The notes under the pieces are model-generated. The model searched no databases and was not told the origin of the DNA. It saw only the letters and a list, made by a program, of their open reading frames with translations. From assembly GCF_028369105.1 (NCBI RefSeq), contig NZ_JAQNDO010000001.1:2845711-2909710 (forward strand): 64,000 nt of DNA, in the 5' to 3' direction. Source of the stretch: Polyangium mundeleinium (GTDB lineage: Bacteria; Myxococcota_A; Polyangia; Polyangiales; Polyangiaceae). Within the stretch, counting starts at the first letter, position 1, and the number at the start of each line of letters is the position of its first letter. Below are positions 28,309-37,500 of this stretch, one piece after another. Both the position numbers and the translations under genes were made by a program.

Positions 28309-29795
28309 CGCGGGGGTTGCGGCGTGGCCGGCTTCGACAGGCCGAGCAGCTCGTCGTCCTCGATCGTCGTCGGGGCCGGCGCCTGCTCGGGCTTGCCGTC
28401 CGCGCCCGTCTTCGGGGTCGCGGGTTTGGCAGGGACGACCGGTTTGTCGTTCCGAACCGGCGCCTCGGGGGGCGTTCGTTTCTGCGCGTCCACCTCGGCG
28501 AGCGCCTCGGGCGTCGCTTTCGGGACCGCCTCGGGCGTGGGCGGCGGCTGCGGCGGCGCGGGCGCCTCGGGCTCGGTCACGGGTGGCGGCAGGGGCAACG
28601 TCGGGCTGCCCGGGCCATCCACGCGCGCCTCCTCGGCCGTCACGGTTGGGCCGAAGAACACCCACCCGAGCGCGCCGAGCGCGAGCGCGCCGAGCCCCGC
28701 GGCGGCGAACCTCCGTTGCTTGTCTTTTTTCGTGGTGCTCTCGTCGTCCTGCGTCCGGCCCGAGGGCGAGAGCGTGAGCGTGCCCGAACCCTCGGGCGCG
28801 GCCATCGTCTCGGCGAGCGCGACGGTGGTGTTCTTCTCGGTGCGGCGCGGCGACGGGCTCGAAAGCTCGGCGGTCGCATCGAGCGCGGCGTTCGGGTCGG
28901 GCTTCGCGTTGGCGGCGACCTTCCCCTCGGAGGCGGGCTTCGTCGTGGTGAGCGCTTCGAGGGCTTCGAAGAGCTCACGCGAGCTCTGGAAGCGTTGCGC
29001 CGGATCACGGGCGAGGGCGCGGTCGAAGAAGCGATCGACTTCGGGGCCGAGCTCCGGCGCGAGCGTCGAGGGCTTCGCGATCGGATCGGTGCAGATCGCC
29101 ACGAGCACCGCGCCGACCTCGTCCTCGACGAAGGGCGTCCTGCCCGTGAGCATCTGGTAGAGGATCACGCCGAGCGACCAGAGATCGCTGCGGTGATCGA
29201 CCTCCTTGGATTTGCGGATCTGCTCGGGGCTCATGTAGAGCGGCGAGCCGACGAGGTTGCCCGATCGCGTGACGTCGCCCGACTGCGGCGTGCCCGGCGA
29301 CACGGCCTTCGCGATGCCGAAGTCGAGCAGCTTGATGGTCTCGTCATCGTCTTGACGGGCGAGGAAGACGTTGCCGGGCTTGAGGTCGCGGTGGACGAGG
29401 CCGAGCTCGTGCGCGCGGCGGAGGGCCTTGGTGATCGGTTGCGTGATGCGGATGGCCTCGGCGAGGTCGAGCTTGCCGCGTTTGTCCAGGCGCGCGGCGA
29501 GGTCTTCGCCGCGGAGCAGCTCCATCACGATGTAGGGCGTGTCGCCCTCGACACCGTAGTCGTGCACCTCGACGACGTGCGCGCTCTGGATTTGCGCGGC
29601 GGCGCGCGCTTCTCGTTCGAAGCGGGCGCGCGCGGTCTCGGAGGCGGCGAGGGCCGGCTCCATGAACTTCACGGCGACGGCCCGGTCGAGCTTGAGGTGG
29701 TGGGCGATCCACACCGCGCCCATGCCGCCCCGTGCGAGCGGGCGCTCGAGGCGGATTTTGCCGGCGATGAGCTGTCCCTCGGCGATGACGGTCAC
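28305..29795 (-). CDS. Transmembrane Ser/Thr protein kinase (Hanks type)
   Basis: 496 residues from the GTG at 29795. The catalytic domain spans ~8-275: glycine loop ARGGMGAVW, VAVK lysine (AVAVKFMEP), HRDLKPGNVF, DFGIAK, SPLYMSPEQ and the DLWSLGVILYQMLTG helix are all intact. A single hydrophobic helix (~378-400, FAAAGLGALALGALGWVFF) is followed by a Pro/Glu/Ala/Lys-rich tail, presumably periplasmic. The membrane kinase is translated with an exported TPR protein and a MopE-like lipoprotein, so an envelope signal is likely. Confidence 0.93.
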   Translation of the reverse strand: MTVIAEGQLIAGKIRLERPLARGGMGAVWIAHHLKLDRAVAVKFMEPALAASETARARFEREARAAAQIQSAHVVEVHDYGVEGDTPYIVMELLRGEDLAARLDKRGKLDLAEAIRITQPITKALRRAHELGLVHRDLKPGNVFLARQDDDETIKLLDFGIAKAVSPGTPQSGDVTRSGNLVGSPLYMSPEQIRKSKEVDHRSDLWSLGVILYQMLTGRTPFVEDEVGAVLVAICTDPIAKPSTLAPELGPEVDRFFDRALARDPAQRFQSSRELFEALEALTTTKPASEGKVAANAKPDPNAALDATAELSSPSPRRTEKNTTVALAETMAAPEGSGTLTLSPSGRTQDDESTTKKDKQRRFAAAGLGALALGALGWVFFGPTVTAEEARVDGPGSPTLPLPPPVTEPEAPAPPQPPPTPEAVPKATPEALAEVDAQKRTPPEAPVRNDKPVVPAKPATPKTGADGKPEQAPAPTTIEDDELLGLSKPATPQPPR

Positions 29796-29889
29796 GATGG
29801 GACCCAGGATACCACGAGATTCGTTCGTGGATCGCGAGCGTCGTGAGGGGGTGTGAAGGGAAAATGGAGGGAGGAGCGAGAGGCGCCGC

Positions 29890-30363
29890 TCAGTTGCTGT
29901 CGTTCGAGGGTTTCGGCGGCGGGAGCTCGCCATCCTCGCGCAGCTTTTCGACAGTCCGGCCCTGGACCTTCTCGCCGATCCATGCGCCTGCGACGGCCAT
30001 GAGGATGCCGATGACGAACGTGGTCGCGAGGCCGATCAGGGCGCCGCCGAGCGGATAGCTGTACTGGAGGTGCCAGAGGACCGTGTGCATGGCGTTCGGC
30101 AGGATCGCCATGAACGTCGCGAGGGCGGGCTCCTTGACCGTCTCACCGGGGCTGAAGATGCCGATGAGGATGCCGCCGACGAAGTACGAGACGAACGCCA
30201 CGATGCCGGCGAGGACGAGGCCGCCCTTCTCGGGGCCAAAGCTCGCGACGATCGAGGTCTCGACCCCGCCGAGCAGCAGGAGGCGCATCACGAAGTAGAG
30301 CGAGATGATGACGCCGCCGCCGATGATGACCCATTTGTACGACAGCTCTTTGCGTTTGCTCAT
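29890..30363 (-). CDS. Small multi-pass membrane protein
   Basis: 157 residues from the ATG at 30363. About four hydrophobic helices are visible (WVIIGGGVIISLYFVMRLLL; GLVLAGIVAFVSYFVGGILI; a short central one; LIGLATTFVIGILMAVAGAW), followed by a charged C-terminus ending in PPPKPSNDSN. No family recognised. It lies 94 bases upstream of the kinase on the same strand and could be the first gene of that transcript. Confidence 0.75.
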   Translation of the reverse strand: MSKRKELSYKWVIIGGGVIISLYFVMRLLLLGGVETSIVASFGPEKGGLVLAGIVAFVSYFVGGILIGIFSPGETVKEPALATFMAILPNAMHTVLWHLQYSYPLGGALIGLATTFVIGILMAVAGAWIGEKVQGRTVEKLREDGELPPPKPSNDSN

Positions 30364-30403
30364 ACAATTCCTGACGCACGGATGGGGGAGTGCGTCGCGG
30401 CGC

Positions 30404-30433
30404 ATCATGGGGCCACGGGGCAGGGGGTGTCAA
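30404..30433 (-). promoter_or_regulatory. Candidate housekeeping promoter for the small membrane protein
   Basis: On the minus strand, TTGACA (30433-30428) and CATGAT (30409-30404) are 18 bases apart; a start near 30397 would give a ~34-base leader. The -35 continues as TTGACACCCCC, the same 11 bases found at the promoter proposed for the beta-propeller gene. Confidence 0.4.
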
Positions 30434-30471
30434 CGTCGGGGTGCCTCCGGGGGGCGCCCGGTGGGGGGGGA

Positions 30472-30501
30472 CGCTCGCGAACCCTTTCGGGCTCGCGAGC
30501 G
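30472..30501 (-). terminator. Stem-loop downstream of the beta-propeller gene
   Basis: CGCTCGCGA and TCGCGAGCG pair perfectly, with an inner CCC/GGG pairing around a TTTC loop. It begins about 20 bases after the stop of the minus-strand beta-propeller gene. No U-tract follows, so it would be a factor-assisted or processing hairpin. Confidence 0.5.
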
Positions 30502-30520
30502 CCGTATTGGGCGGGACGGA

Positions 30521-33500
30521 TTAATTGCCGGTCGTCAGCAGGTTGTACGTGTCGAGATCGGCCTCGTGCACGCCGTAACGACCCGCCGGGATCAGCACCT
30601 CGTCGTCGTCGATGACCGGCGTGACGCTGAAGTACCAGTTCTGACCCGGGAAGAATGCCGTGGACGTCGGCGTCGTCGGATCGTCCAGATCCGCCATGAG
30701 AACGCCGCTGTTCAGCGAGAAGAACGCGCGGCGCTCGGCGACGCTGATCAAGCTCGCGCCAGCCGGGCGCTTCACGTTCGACAGGACCTGGAACGTATTG
30801 TTGTTGCCGCTCTTCGGCTTGAGGATGCTGAACCGGTCATTCTGGCTCGTGTAGTAGCTGTAGGGCTCCCACACGAGGTTGTGCGACACGACTGGCCTGC
30901 CACCTTTGTCGATGAACAGCGCGTTCACGGACCGGTCCGCGAAATGGTGCTTGTTCTCGAGTTCGGCCTTGTTGCCCTGGAGCTTCAGCTTCGAGACGGC
31001 GGTCTCGATGATGTCCTGTTGGCCCCAGACGGGGTCCCGCGTGAAGATCGTCGAGCCGTCCTTCGAGAGGAGCGTGCCGGGCACGTTGATTCCGGCTTCG
31101 ACCTTCGGCTGCGCGGGCTTCTTCAGGTCGATCTGCTTCAGGAAGTACCGCGCGTAGGTGCGCGCGTCGCCGGGCACGGACGCCGGTTTCTTGATGGTGA
31201 CGTAGATGTCGTCGTCGTGTCCGCTCGCCGCGACGAACTCCTCGTCCTGCCCGGGCGTCAGGTTGATCGGCGCGAGGAGCGTCGGGTGGTTGGGGTTCGA
31301 GAGATTCACGAGCTTGAGCTGCGCCTTCGTGCGGAAGAGCGCCGCCTCGTACTCGGTCCCGTAGCAATACGAGTAGCCCTGCTGCTGTGCCTCTACCTGT
31401 GACCAGTCGGCCGGGACGCAGGTCGTCTCCGCGTTCGCGTGATCGGTGCACTGCGCGAAGCCACCGCTGCAGTACTCGGCCTGGCCGTTGATCGTCCGGC
31501 AGTCGCGCGAGCCCGTGAAGTACGTGCAGCCCTCCTGGCCCCTGCAGGACGTCGACCAGTAGTACGTGTACGCATAGCAATATTCCATCGCGACTGGGTC
31601 GCTCTGGACGGTGCTTGTCTCGACGAACCCGAGCGACTTCTTCCCGACGACGTTGCCGCTACCGTAATAGTCGCCGTAGTAGTAGTAATTGGACGGCAGC
31701 TCCGTCGTGACGAGCTGACCCGCCTTGGCCGGCTTCTTCGGGTTCGAGAGGTCCCAGACCTCGATGGTCGTCTCGAAGGTCGGCCAGGTGGCCCACTTGC
31801 CATGGACGGCGACGAGCAGATCGTCCACCTGGTAGTAACTCGCGTTCGCCGGGACCTCGATCGTCGCCACGGGCGTGCCGGTGTCGACGGGCTCGTTGTT
31901 CCGGATGATGTCGATCTTCGCCTTCGCGTTCTGATCGTACCAGTACCAGTAATCGTCGCTGTCCGGGCCGCGCAGGCGCGCGCGGTAATTGTCGTACACC
32001 CAGACCTTCGTGTAATCCGGCGCCACGCCGAGCTCGCCGACCTTCTCGGGCGCGTCGAGGTTCGATTGATCCCAGATGCGGAGCTGCGTCTCGGACAGGT
32101 TCGCCCCGTTCGTCGCGTCGAGCTTGAACGTGCGGCGGACCGAATCCGGATGGTCCATGAGGCCGCGACGCGTGATCGTCGTCGGCGAGAACGTGAAGAT
32201 CTGGACGGCGGACTCGTACGAATAGGAGCCGTTCACGTACTTGTAGCCGGCGAAGGGCAGGAGCACGAGGCCCGTCTCGGTCTCGCCCGTCGGCGCCGTC
32301 ACGTTCACCGCGTTGTGGAGCACGCTGAACGCGCGGTGATCCCAGTTCGCCTCGGACCAGTTCCAGCCGTGGTCCTCGCCCTGCACCTCTTCACGCGCGA
32401 CCAGCGGGTTCGGGTTTTCGAGGTCCGTGATGTTGTAGAGGCTGACGGCGAGCTTGCGGCCGTTCTGATCGTCGACACCGATGCCGACGAGGCGCGTGTT
32501 GTCGAACGCGGGCCGGAAGAAGTCGTTCCAGCCGGAGACGATGAACTCGCTCTTCTCCACGGCGTGGCCGTTCGGATCGATCGAGAAGGCGTGGAACGGA
32601 TCGTAATTCCGGTACGTCACGGCGAACGCCCGATCGTCGAGGAAGACCGCGGCGAAGAGGTTCATGTCCGCGCCGAAGGGCACCGTGTCGATCGGCGTGA
32701 CGTTGTCGAGGTTCGTCGCGTCGAACGTCTGGAGGTAGCTATGCTGGCCCCAGCCCCATTGCGGGCCCGAGAAGATCCGGAGCTGATCGTTCCGGTAGTC
32801 CATGTGGAATTGCGACCGGACGTAGCCGTTGACCGTCACCTCGTCGCGCTTGACCATCGTGCCGCTGTTGTCGGAGATGTCGATGACCGCGACGTCGCTC
32901 TGGTGCGATGACCACCAGTCCTTCTCGCGCGCCACGAGGAGCACCTCGTTCTCCGCGTGGATGGCCGAGACGTAGCCGCCGAGGGGCAGCTCGCTCTTCT
33001 CCGTCATGGCCGTCTGGCCGACGTCGAAGCTCTTCACGGTGCTGCCGAGGATCCACTCCCAGTAGCCCTGATCGTTGATGAACCAGTTATAGTAGCTCGA
33101 GGCGACGAAGAGCGCGTCCTGCGTCGCGCCGTTCGCGTAACGGCTCGTCTGGATGTAGCCCGGCACGGCGTACTGTGAGAGCACCACGGGCTTCGACGGA
33201 GTCGAGATGTCGACGAGCATGACGGTGCTGCCCGAGGTGCTGTCGACCTCGAGGCTGTTCGGCCTGCCCTTGTAGCCGTACCAGTCGTTCATCAAGATGA
33301 TCGCGCGTGTCCCGTCGACGTACATCTCGACCGGCGAGCCGCCCACCTGGAGCTGGCCGACGATCTTGGGCTCGGACACGTCACTGACGTCGATCACCTG
33401 CAGGCCGCGATACCAGTTGAGGTTCAGGAGGGTGCCATTGTTCATGACACGGAAGATGTCGCCCTCCTCGAGCTCCTGCTCCTCTTCCTCCTCCTCCTCT

Positions 33501-33724
33501 TCTTCCTCCTCCTCTTCTTCCTCCTCTTCGCCCCACGTGAACTGGTAGTTCGGCCGATCGGCCGACAGGAACGAGGTCGGTCCCTTTGCGGCCTCCTTGC
33601 TCTCGGCCGTATTCTCTTCCCCGTCGCCCGTATTCGTGGCGCATCCTTGCCCAGCCACGAACAAGAGCGCGGTCAAGAGACCCGCCGTTCGTGCCGTGGG
33701 ACCACGATTCAAAAAGCTGCGCAT
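30521..33724 (-). CDS. Beta-propeller lipoprotein with poly-glutamate tract
   Basis: 1067 residues from the ATG at 33724 (preceded by AGGGAG). A signal peptide ends in a lipobox (VAGQGC). Residues ~55-85 hold a run of 17 consecutive Glu. The rest is built of propeller-type repeats, for example YRGLQVIDVSDVSEPKIVG, VMLVDISTPSKPVVLSQYAV and IEVWDLSNPKKPAKAGQLV, matching the secreted beta-propeller domain family (PF09826-like). Around 700-790 is a Tyr/Cys-rich insertion with ten Cys (YCYAYTYYWSTSCRGQEGC and CTDHANAETTCV). Surface-located; probably a binding or scaffold protein with calcium or cation interaction through the acidic tract. Confidence 0.85.
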   Translation of the reverse strand: MRSFLNRGPTARTAGLLTALLFVAGQGCATNTGDGEENTAESKEAAKGPTSFLSADRPNYQFTWGEEEEEEEEEEEEEEEEEQELEEGDIFRVMNNGTLLNLNWYRGLQVIDVSDVSEPKIVGQLQVGGSPVEMYVDGTRAIILMNDWYGYKGRPNSLEVDSTSGSTVMLVDISTPSKPVVLSQYAVPGYIQTSRYANGATQDALFVASSYYNWFINDQGYWEWILGSTVKSFDVGQTAMTEKSELPLGGYVSAIHAENEVLLVAREKDWWSSHQSDVAVIDISDNSGTMVKRDEVTVNGYVRSQFHMDYRNDQLRIFSGPQWGWGQHSYLQTFDATNLDNVTPIDTVPFGADMNLFAAVFLDDRAFAVTYRNYDPFHAFSIDPNGHAVEKSEFIVSGWNDFFRPAFDNTRLVGIGVDDQNGRKLAVSLYNITDLENPNPLVAREEVQGEDHGWNWSEANWDHRAFSVLHNAVNVTAPTGETETGLVLLPFAGYKYVNGSYSYESAVQIFTFSPTTITRRGLMDHPDSVRRTFKLDATNGANLSETQLRIWDQSNLDAPEKVGELGVAPDYTKVWVYDNYRARLRGPDSDDYWYWYDQNAKAKIDIIRNNEPVDTGTPVATIEVPANASYYQVDDLLVAVHGKWATWPTFETTIEVWDLSNPKKPAKAGQLVTTELPSNYYYYGDYYGSGNVVGKKSLGFVETSTVQSDPVAMEYCYAYTYYWSTSCRGQEGCTYFTGSRDCRTINGQAEYCSGGFAQCTDHANAETTCVPADWSQVEAQQQGYSYCYGTEYEAALFRTKAQLKLVNLSNPNHPTLLAPINLTPGQDEEFVAASGHDDDIYVTIKKPASVPGDARTYARYFLKQIDLKKPAQPKVEAGINVPGTLLSKDGSTIFTRDPVWGQQDIIETAVSKLKLQGNKAELENKHHFADRSVNALFIDKGGRPVVSHNLVWEPYSYYTSQNDRFSILKPKSGNNNTFQVLSNVKRPAGASLISVAERRAFFSLNSGVLMADLDDPTTPTSTAFFPGQNWYFSVTPVIDDDEVLIPAGRYGVHEADLDTYNLLTTGN

Positions 33725-34033
33725 CGAGTCGCTCCCTTCGTCCTTCACACAAGATGAAGGAATAAAAGTCTTCCTACCTAACCGACGCGTCCGGGGGGTG
33801 TCAAGGCGCCCACGTGCCGCTCTTTTGCGCGCCTATGTGCATACATGTCGCACAGGAGGGCGTGCGCTGCGTCAATGGCAAAATCTCGTCTGTTCGTACG
33901 AGCGCGAAACGCCAGCTGCGACGGTCGGCGGCTCCGTCCCGGGGGGAGGTGGGAGCGCCTGCGACGAATTCGTGCTGCCTTGCGCAGGTCCGCGATCCTT
34001 GGTAAGGGTCGGAGTTCTCTTCAGGACCAATCC
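33725..34033. other. Divergent promoter region of two lipoprotein genes
   Basis: 309 bases without a gene. It holds the candidate promoter at 33776-33804 for the leftward gene, and an inverted repeat TGTGC-N9-GCACA near 33836-33854 that could be a regulator site. An AGGA ribosome site precedes the rightward ATG. No terminator or RNA gene was seen. Confidence 0.5.
33776..33804 (-). promoter_or_regulatory. Candidate housekeeping promoter for the beta-propeller gene
   Basis: On the minus strand, a perfect TTGACA (33804-33799) is followed after 17 bases by TTAGGT (33781-33776). The -10 is poor by E. coli rules, but myxobacterial housekeeping -10 elements are known to deviate. The leader would be ~45 bases. 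Confidence 0.4.
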
Positions 34034-36103
34034 ATGCGGCAAAAAAGCCTCATTTCGATCGCCTGGTTTTCGGCGCTTGCTTCTGCGGCGGCACTGTCAT
34101 GGTTCGGCGCAGCGGGCTGCCAGCGCGACGGCGCGAAGGGGAGCGAGGCATCGCCGGCCCCGAGCGGCGCGGTGAGCGCGGCGCCGGCGCCCGACAAGAA
34201 GAAGGCGCGCGTCCGCGGGCCGGACCTGCATGACGAACGCTTCGACGCGAAGATCACCGAGAACCTGCCGAAGGTGCCGGACCCGAAGATCACGGGCCCC
34301 GACAATACGGGCGCGCCCCTCGACAACCAGGTCTTTCGGGATCGCGTGCTCGGCTTCGCGAGAAAGATCGCGGCGGTCGAAAAGGAAGGCGAGACCGTCG
34401 CATGTGACATCCCCGTGACGTCCTCGAAAACATTCCGCGCGGTCGTGTGGGGATATCGCGAAGGCGTGCAGGTGGCGCGCGGGGAATCCTCGGATGCGTC
34501 TCTCTGCGTGGCGCTCAAGGAAGCCACGCGGCGCGCCGTCGCGGCAGGCGGCGGGACGAAGGACGCGCTCGGCACGACACGGCTCGCCATCGAACTGCCG
34601 GATCACGGCATGTCGATCCTCGAACACGAGGGCAAGGGGCTCGAGCTCGATCACGGCCTCGTCCCGCTCCGCTCGTTCGACAAAGCGCTGCTCACGAAGC
34701 GTATCGACGAAGGGCAGGCGTATCTCCTGCGCGTGCTCGACGCCGAGCACAAGGGAGCGCACAAGTACTATTACGCCCCGGCCGACACCTTCGAGCCTGA
34801 GCTCCACACCATTTACACGGCCTCGACGGGCTTCACGCTGCTCAAGCTCCACGCGATGAAGAAGGACAAGAGCCTGCTCGACCAGACGAAGAGCGCGGCC
34901 GAATTCCTCCTTTCGATGCAGAGCCGCGACGAGCGCGATCACACCGCGGGCGGGTTCTTCTACACGCTCGACCTCAAGCGCGGCAGACCCGAGCGAAAGC
35001 TGGTCGTCGGCACGACGTCGAAGACGATCTTCACGTTGCTCGAGCTGCACGCGCTGACGAAGGAAGCGAAGTACATGGACGCCGCCCGCAAAGCCGGGGA
35101 TTGGCTCATTTCGATGCAGCTCCCCACGGGCGCGGTGCGCGCGTCGTTGAGCCAGCACGAGGGCGGGCCGTGGGCGGTGCAGGCGAAGGAGTCGACACTT
35201 TATACCGGGCAGGTCCTCTCGGCGCTCTCGCGTCTGCACCGCGCGACGAAGGACACGAAGTACCTCGACGCCGCCGCGACGACGGCGATGTTCCTCGCGC
35301 AGAAGGTCGAAAAAAACGGCTGCTACGTCGGCGACGAGTACCGCAAGCCGAACCCGATCTCGAGCTCGTGGCTCGTCCTCTCGCTGCTCGATTTCGCCAA
35401 GTCCACCGGCGACAAACGCATCGAGGACTTGGTCTTCCGTTGCTCGCGTGATCTCCTCGGGCGGCAGTGGAAGCGGGCCGAGGACGCCTACCGGCACGGG
35501 CGCTGGAAGGGCTCGCTTTCGAGCAGCGGCACGGGCTGGCTCGCCGAGGTCATGAGCGAGGTGTTCCTGTTCTGCCGGGACAAGGGCAAGGAGAACTGCG
35601 ATGGCTACAAGGACGCCGTGGTCGCCGCCGTCCGGCAGATCATGCAATACACCTACGGCCCCGAGAACGATTTCGTGGTGAAGAACCCGAAGGCCGCCGC
35701 GGGCGGCGTGTTCTGGAGCGTGCGGGAACGGTACGTCCGGACAGACTCGGTTTGTCACGCGATGAACGCGTACATCAACATCCTGCCGTTCCTCGCGGAC
35801 GGCGCGCTGGTCGAGCTGCCCGAGATGCCGCTCTCGCAGCGGCTCGCGTTCGACGCCGATGCCGACGACAAGACGGCCGAGGCCGAGGATCGGGCCGGCG
35901 GCGGCGAGGGCGAGGCCGAGGACGAGGCGCCGATGTCCCGCGCCGAGGACCCGAACGAAGAGGGCGTGAGGAAAGGCTCGCGCCGGGGACCGCTGAATGG
36001 AAACCCGGAGGAAGGGCCGAGGCCACGTTTGCCCAAGGGGCTCCGGCCTCCGGGCCCCCGGGGCCCCAGGCCGCCGGGGCCGCCGCCGGGAATGCAGCAG
36101 TAA
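34034..36103 (+). CDS. Lipoprotein with predicted alpha/alpha-toroid domain
   Basis: 689 residues; ATG at 34034. The signal peptide ends in a lipobox (FGAAGCQRD) followed by a Ser/Pro/Ala linker. An N-terminal domain (~60-240) is not recognised. Residues ~245-600 show repeated helical hairpins with the pattern of six-hairpin glycosidase or epimerase toroids: TASTGFTLLKLHAMKKD, AAEFLLSMQ, TIFTLLELHAL, AGDWLISMQLPTGAV, YTGQVLSALSRLHRAT, SSWLVLSLLDFAKST. The tail is acidic, then Pro/Gly/Arg-rich. It may cleave or bind a polysaccharide, but no catalytic residues can be assigned. Its stop abuts that of the convergent Eis-like gene. Confidence 0.75.
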   Translation: MRQKSLISIAWFSALASAAALSWFGAAGCQRDGAKGSEASPAPSGAVSAAPAPDKKKARVRGPDLHDERFDAKITENLPKVPDPKITGPDNTGAPLDNQVFRDRVLGFARKIAAVEKEGETVACDIPVTSSKTFRAVVWGYREGVQVARGESSDASLCVALKEATRRAVAAGGGTKDALGTTRLAIELPDHGMSILEHEGKGLELDHGLVPLRSFDKALLTKRIDEGQAYLLRVLDAEHKGAHKYYYAPADTFEPELHTIYTASTGFTLLKLHAMKKDKSLLDQTKSAAEFLLSMQSRDERDHTAGGFFYTLDLKRGRPERKLVVGTTSKTIFTLLELHALTKEAKYMDAARKAGDWLISMQLPTGAVRASLSQHEGGPWAVQAKESTLYTGQVLSALSRLHRATKDTKYLDAAATTAMFLAQKVEKNGCYVGDEYRKPNPISSSWLVLSLLDFAKSTGDKRIEDLVFRCSRDLLGRQWKRAEDAYRHGRWKGSLSSSGTGWLAEVMSEVFLFCRDKGKENCDGYKDAVVAAVRQIMQYTYGPENDFVVKNPKAAAGGVFWSVRERYVRTDSVCHAMNAYINILPFLADGALVELPEMPLSQRLAFDADADDKTAEAEDRAGGGEGEAEDEAPMSRAEDPNEEGVRKGSRRGPLNGNPEEGPRPRLPKGLRPPGPRGPRPPGPPPGMQQ

Positions 36104-37324
36104 TCAGAAAATTTCGGGGCAATACGGGTGGCGCGGCGCGACGAACATCCGATCGGCGCGCTCGAGCGCGCCCTCGGTCCTCGCCTCGACGCCGCCGACC
36201 TCCGCGAGGCGCGAGAACGAAAACCCACCGAGGTACGCCGAGCCGAGCGCCGCGGCCGAGACCCGCAAATCACAAGGCTCCTCGGTCCGCGTCGCGTGCG
36301 AGGTGCCCGCGTCGAGCCGATATCGACCCGTGTTCCATGGGCAAACAGGATCGTCGACTTCGATCACGATCGTGCCCTCCGCGCCATACCTGCGCGCCGC
36401 GAGCGCCGCGGGCACGTCCACGAGGCGGACCCACACCGAGTCGTACGTGCGGTAATGCAGCCGCCTCGGCTCGGCGAGCAGGAGGAAGAGCGGGTGATCC
36501 GGGGGCAAACACGTGGCGTTGATCCGCGTCGCGAGGTCGATGTCGCAGAGGTATCGCCACACGGCGCGCGTGCCCGCGGGCGTCGCGCCCATCGCCTCCT
36601 GCACCGTGACGATGGTGATCGGAATCTGCGGCTCCATGTTTTCGAGGCGGACGCGATAAAGCGCATACCCCTCGTCGCGGCCGTCGATCTGAAACACCAC
36701 GCGCTGGAGCGGCCCCGAGCCGGCCCGCATCGATTCCGCGTCGAGCAGCCTCCGCGTGCTCCACCACATGGGCGAGCGCGAGGGCATACACGGCGCGGCG
36801 CGGCGCGCGCGTTCGTAGATCGGCGGGATCCGTTCGAGCGCCTCCGCCTCGGTCACGAAGCGCGCCTCGAAAGGAACGGGCGAGCCAACGAATGCCGAGC
36901 GGTCACGCTCGATCGACACGTCGCCCGCGAAGGCCGCAAGTCCATACCCGAAACGGCCGTAGATCGACGCTTCGGTCGCCCATAATGCCGCGAGGGGCTG
37001 CCCGCGCTCCCGCGCGTCCGCGAACTGCCGCTCGATGAGCTTGCGCAGGATGCCTTGCCTCCGGTGCGTCGGCATCACCGCGACCATCGTCAGGCCCGAG
37101 GTCGGGACCGTACCGCCGCCCGGCGTGGTGAAGTCGAAGGCGAACGCCCCGGCGCTGCCGACGATCGTGCTTCCGTCATAGGCTCCGATCCGCGTGACGA
37201 GCTCCGTCAGTTTTCGGGATCGTTCCACGCGCTCCGGGGAGGGCGGGAGACCAAAGGCGGTCCGGATGGGGTGGGCAAACTCGTCCGCATGTTCGGGGCC
37301 GAGAAGGCGAATCTCGATGGACAT
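36104..37324 (-). CDS. Eis-like GNAT N-acetyltransferase
   Basis: 406 residues, the length of the Eis family. The N-terminal GNAT acetyl-CoA site is VAVMPTHRRQGILRKLIERQ, followed by ALWATEASIYGRFGYGLA, a hallmark of Eis. The middle GNAT-like domain and C-terminal sterol-carrier-like domain follow (YLGGFSFSRLAEVGGVEA), and the protein ends in Phe, whose carboxylate acts as the catalytic base in Eis. Family members acetylate aminoglycosides or other polyamines and lysines; the natural substrate here is unknown. Confidence 0.9.
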   Translation of the reverse strand: MSIEIRLLGPEHADEFAHPIRTAFGLPPSPERVERSRKLTELVTRIGAYDGSTIVGSAGAFAFDFTTPGGGTVPTSGLTMVAVMPTHRRQGILRKLIERQFADARERGQPLAALWATEASIYGRFGYGLAAFAGDVSIERDRSAFVGSPVPFEARFVTEAEALERIPPIYERARRAAPCMPSRSPMWWSTRRLLDAESMRAGSGPLQRVVFQIDGRDEGYALYRVRLENMEPQIPITIVTVQEAMGATPAGTRAVWRYLCDIDLATRINATCLPPDHPLFLLLAEPRRLHYRTYDSVWVRLVDVPAALAARRYGAEGTIVIEVDDPVCPWNTGRYRLDAGTSHATRTEEPCDLRVSAAALGSAYLGGFSFSRLAEVGGVEARTEGALERADRMFVAPRHPYCPEIF

Positions 37325-37449
37325 GGCGGGACGAACCCTATCACCGTCTGCCCGCGACCGTGCGCCCGGTCCGTGCTTCGCGCGGCGTGCGGGCGCGCGG
37401 CGGGGGTGCGTAGGTGTGCTTCTCGGTGGACGATCGGTGACGTCCCCGA

Positions 37450-37465
37450 TGGCACGGCCCTCGCA
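37450..37465 (+). promoter_or_regulatory. Candidate sigma-54 (-24/-12) promoter upstream of lon
   Basis: TGGCACGGCCCTCGCA matches the -24 half perfectly (TGGCACG) and the -12 half at four of five positions (TCGCA for TTGCA), with the GG and GC 12 bases apart. A start near 37476 leaves ~25 bases, including GGGGGAA, before the ATG. Confidence 0.45.
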
Positions 37466-37500
37466 GACATCGCTTGGACCACCGAATACCGGGGGAAATG

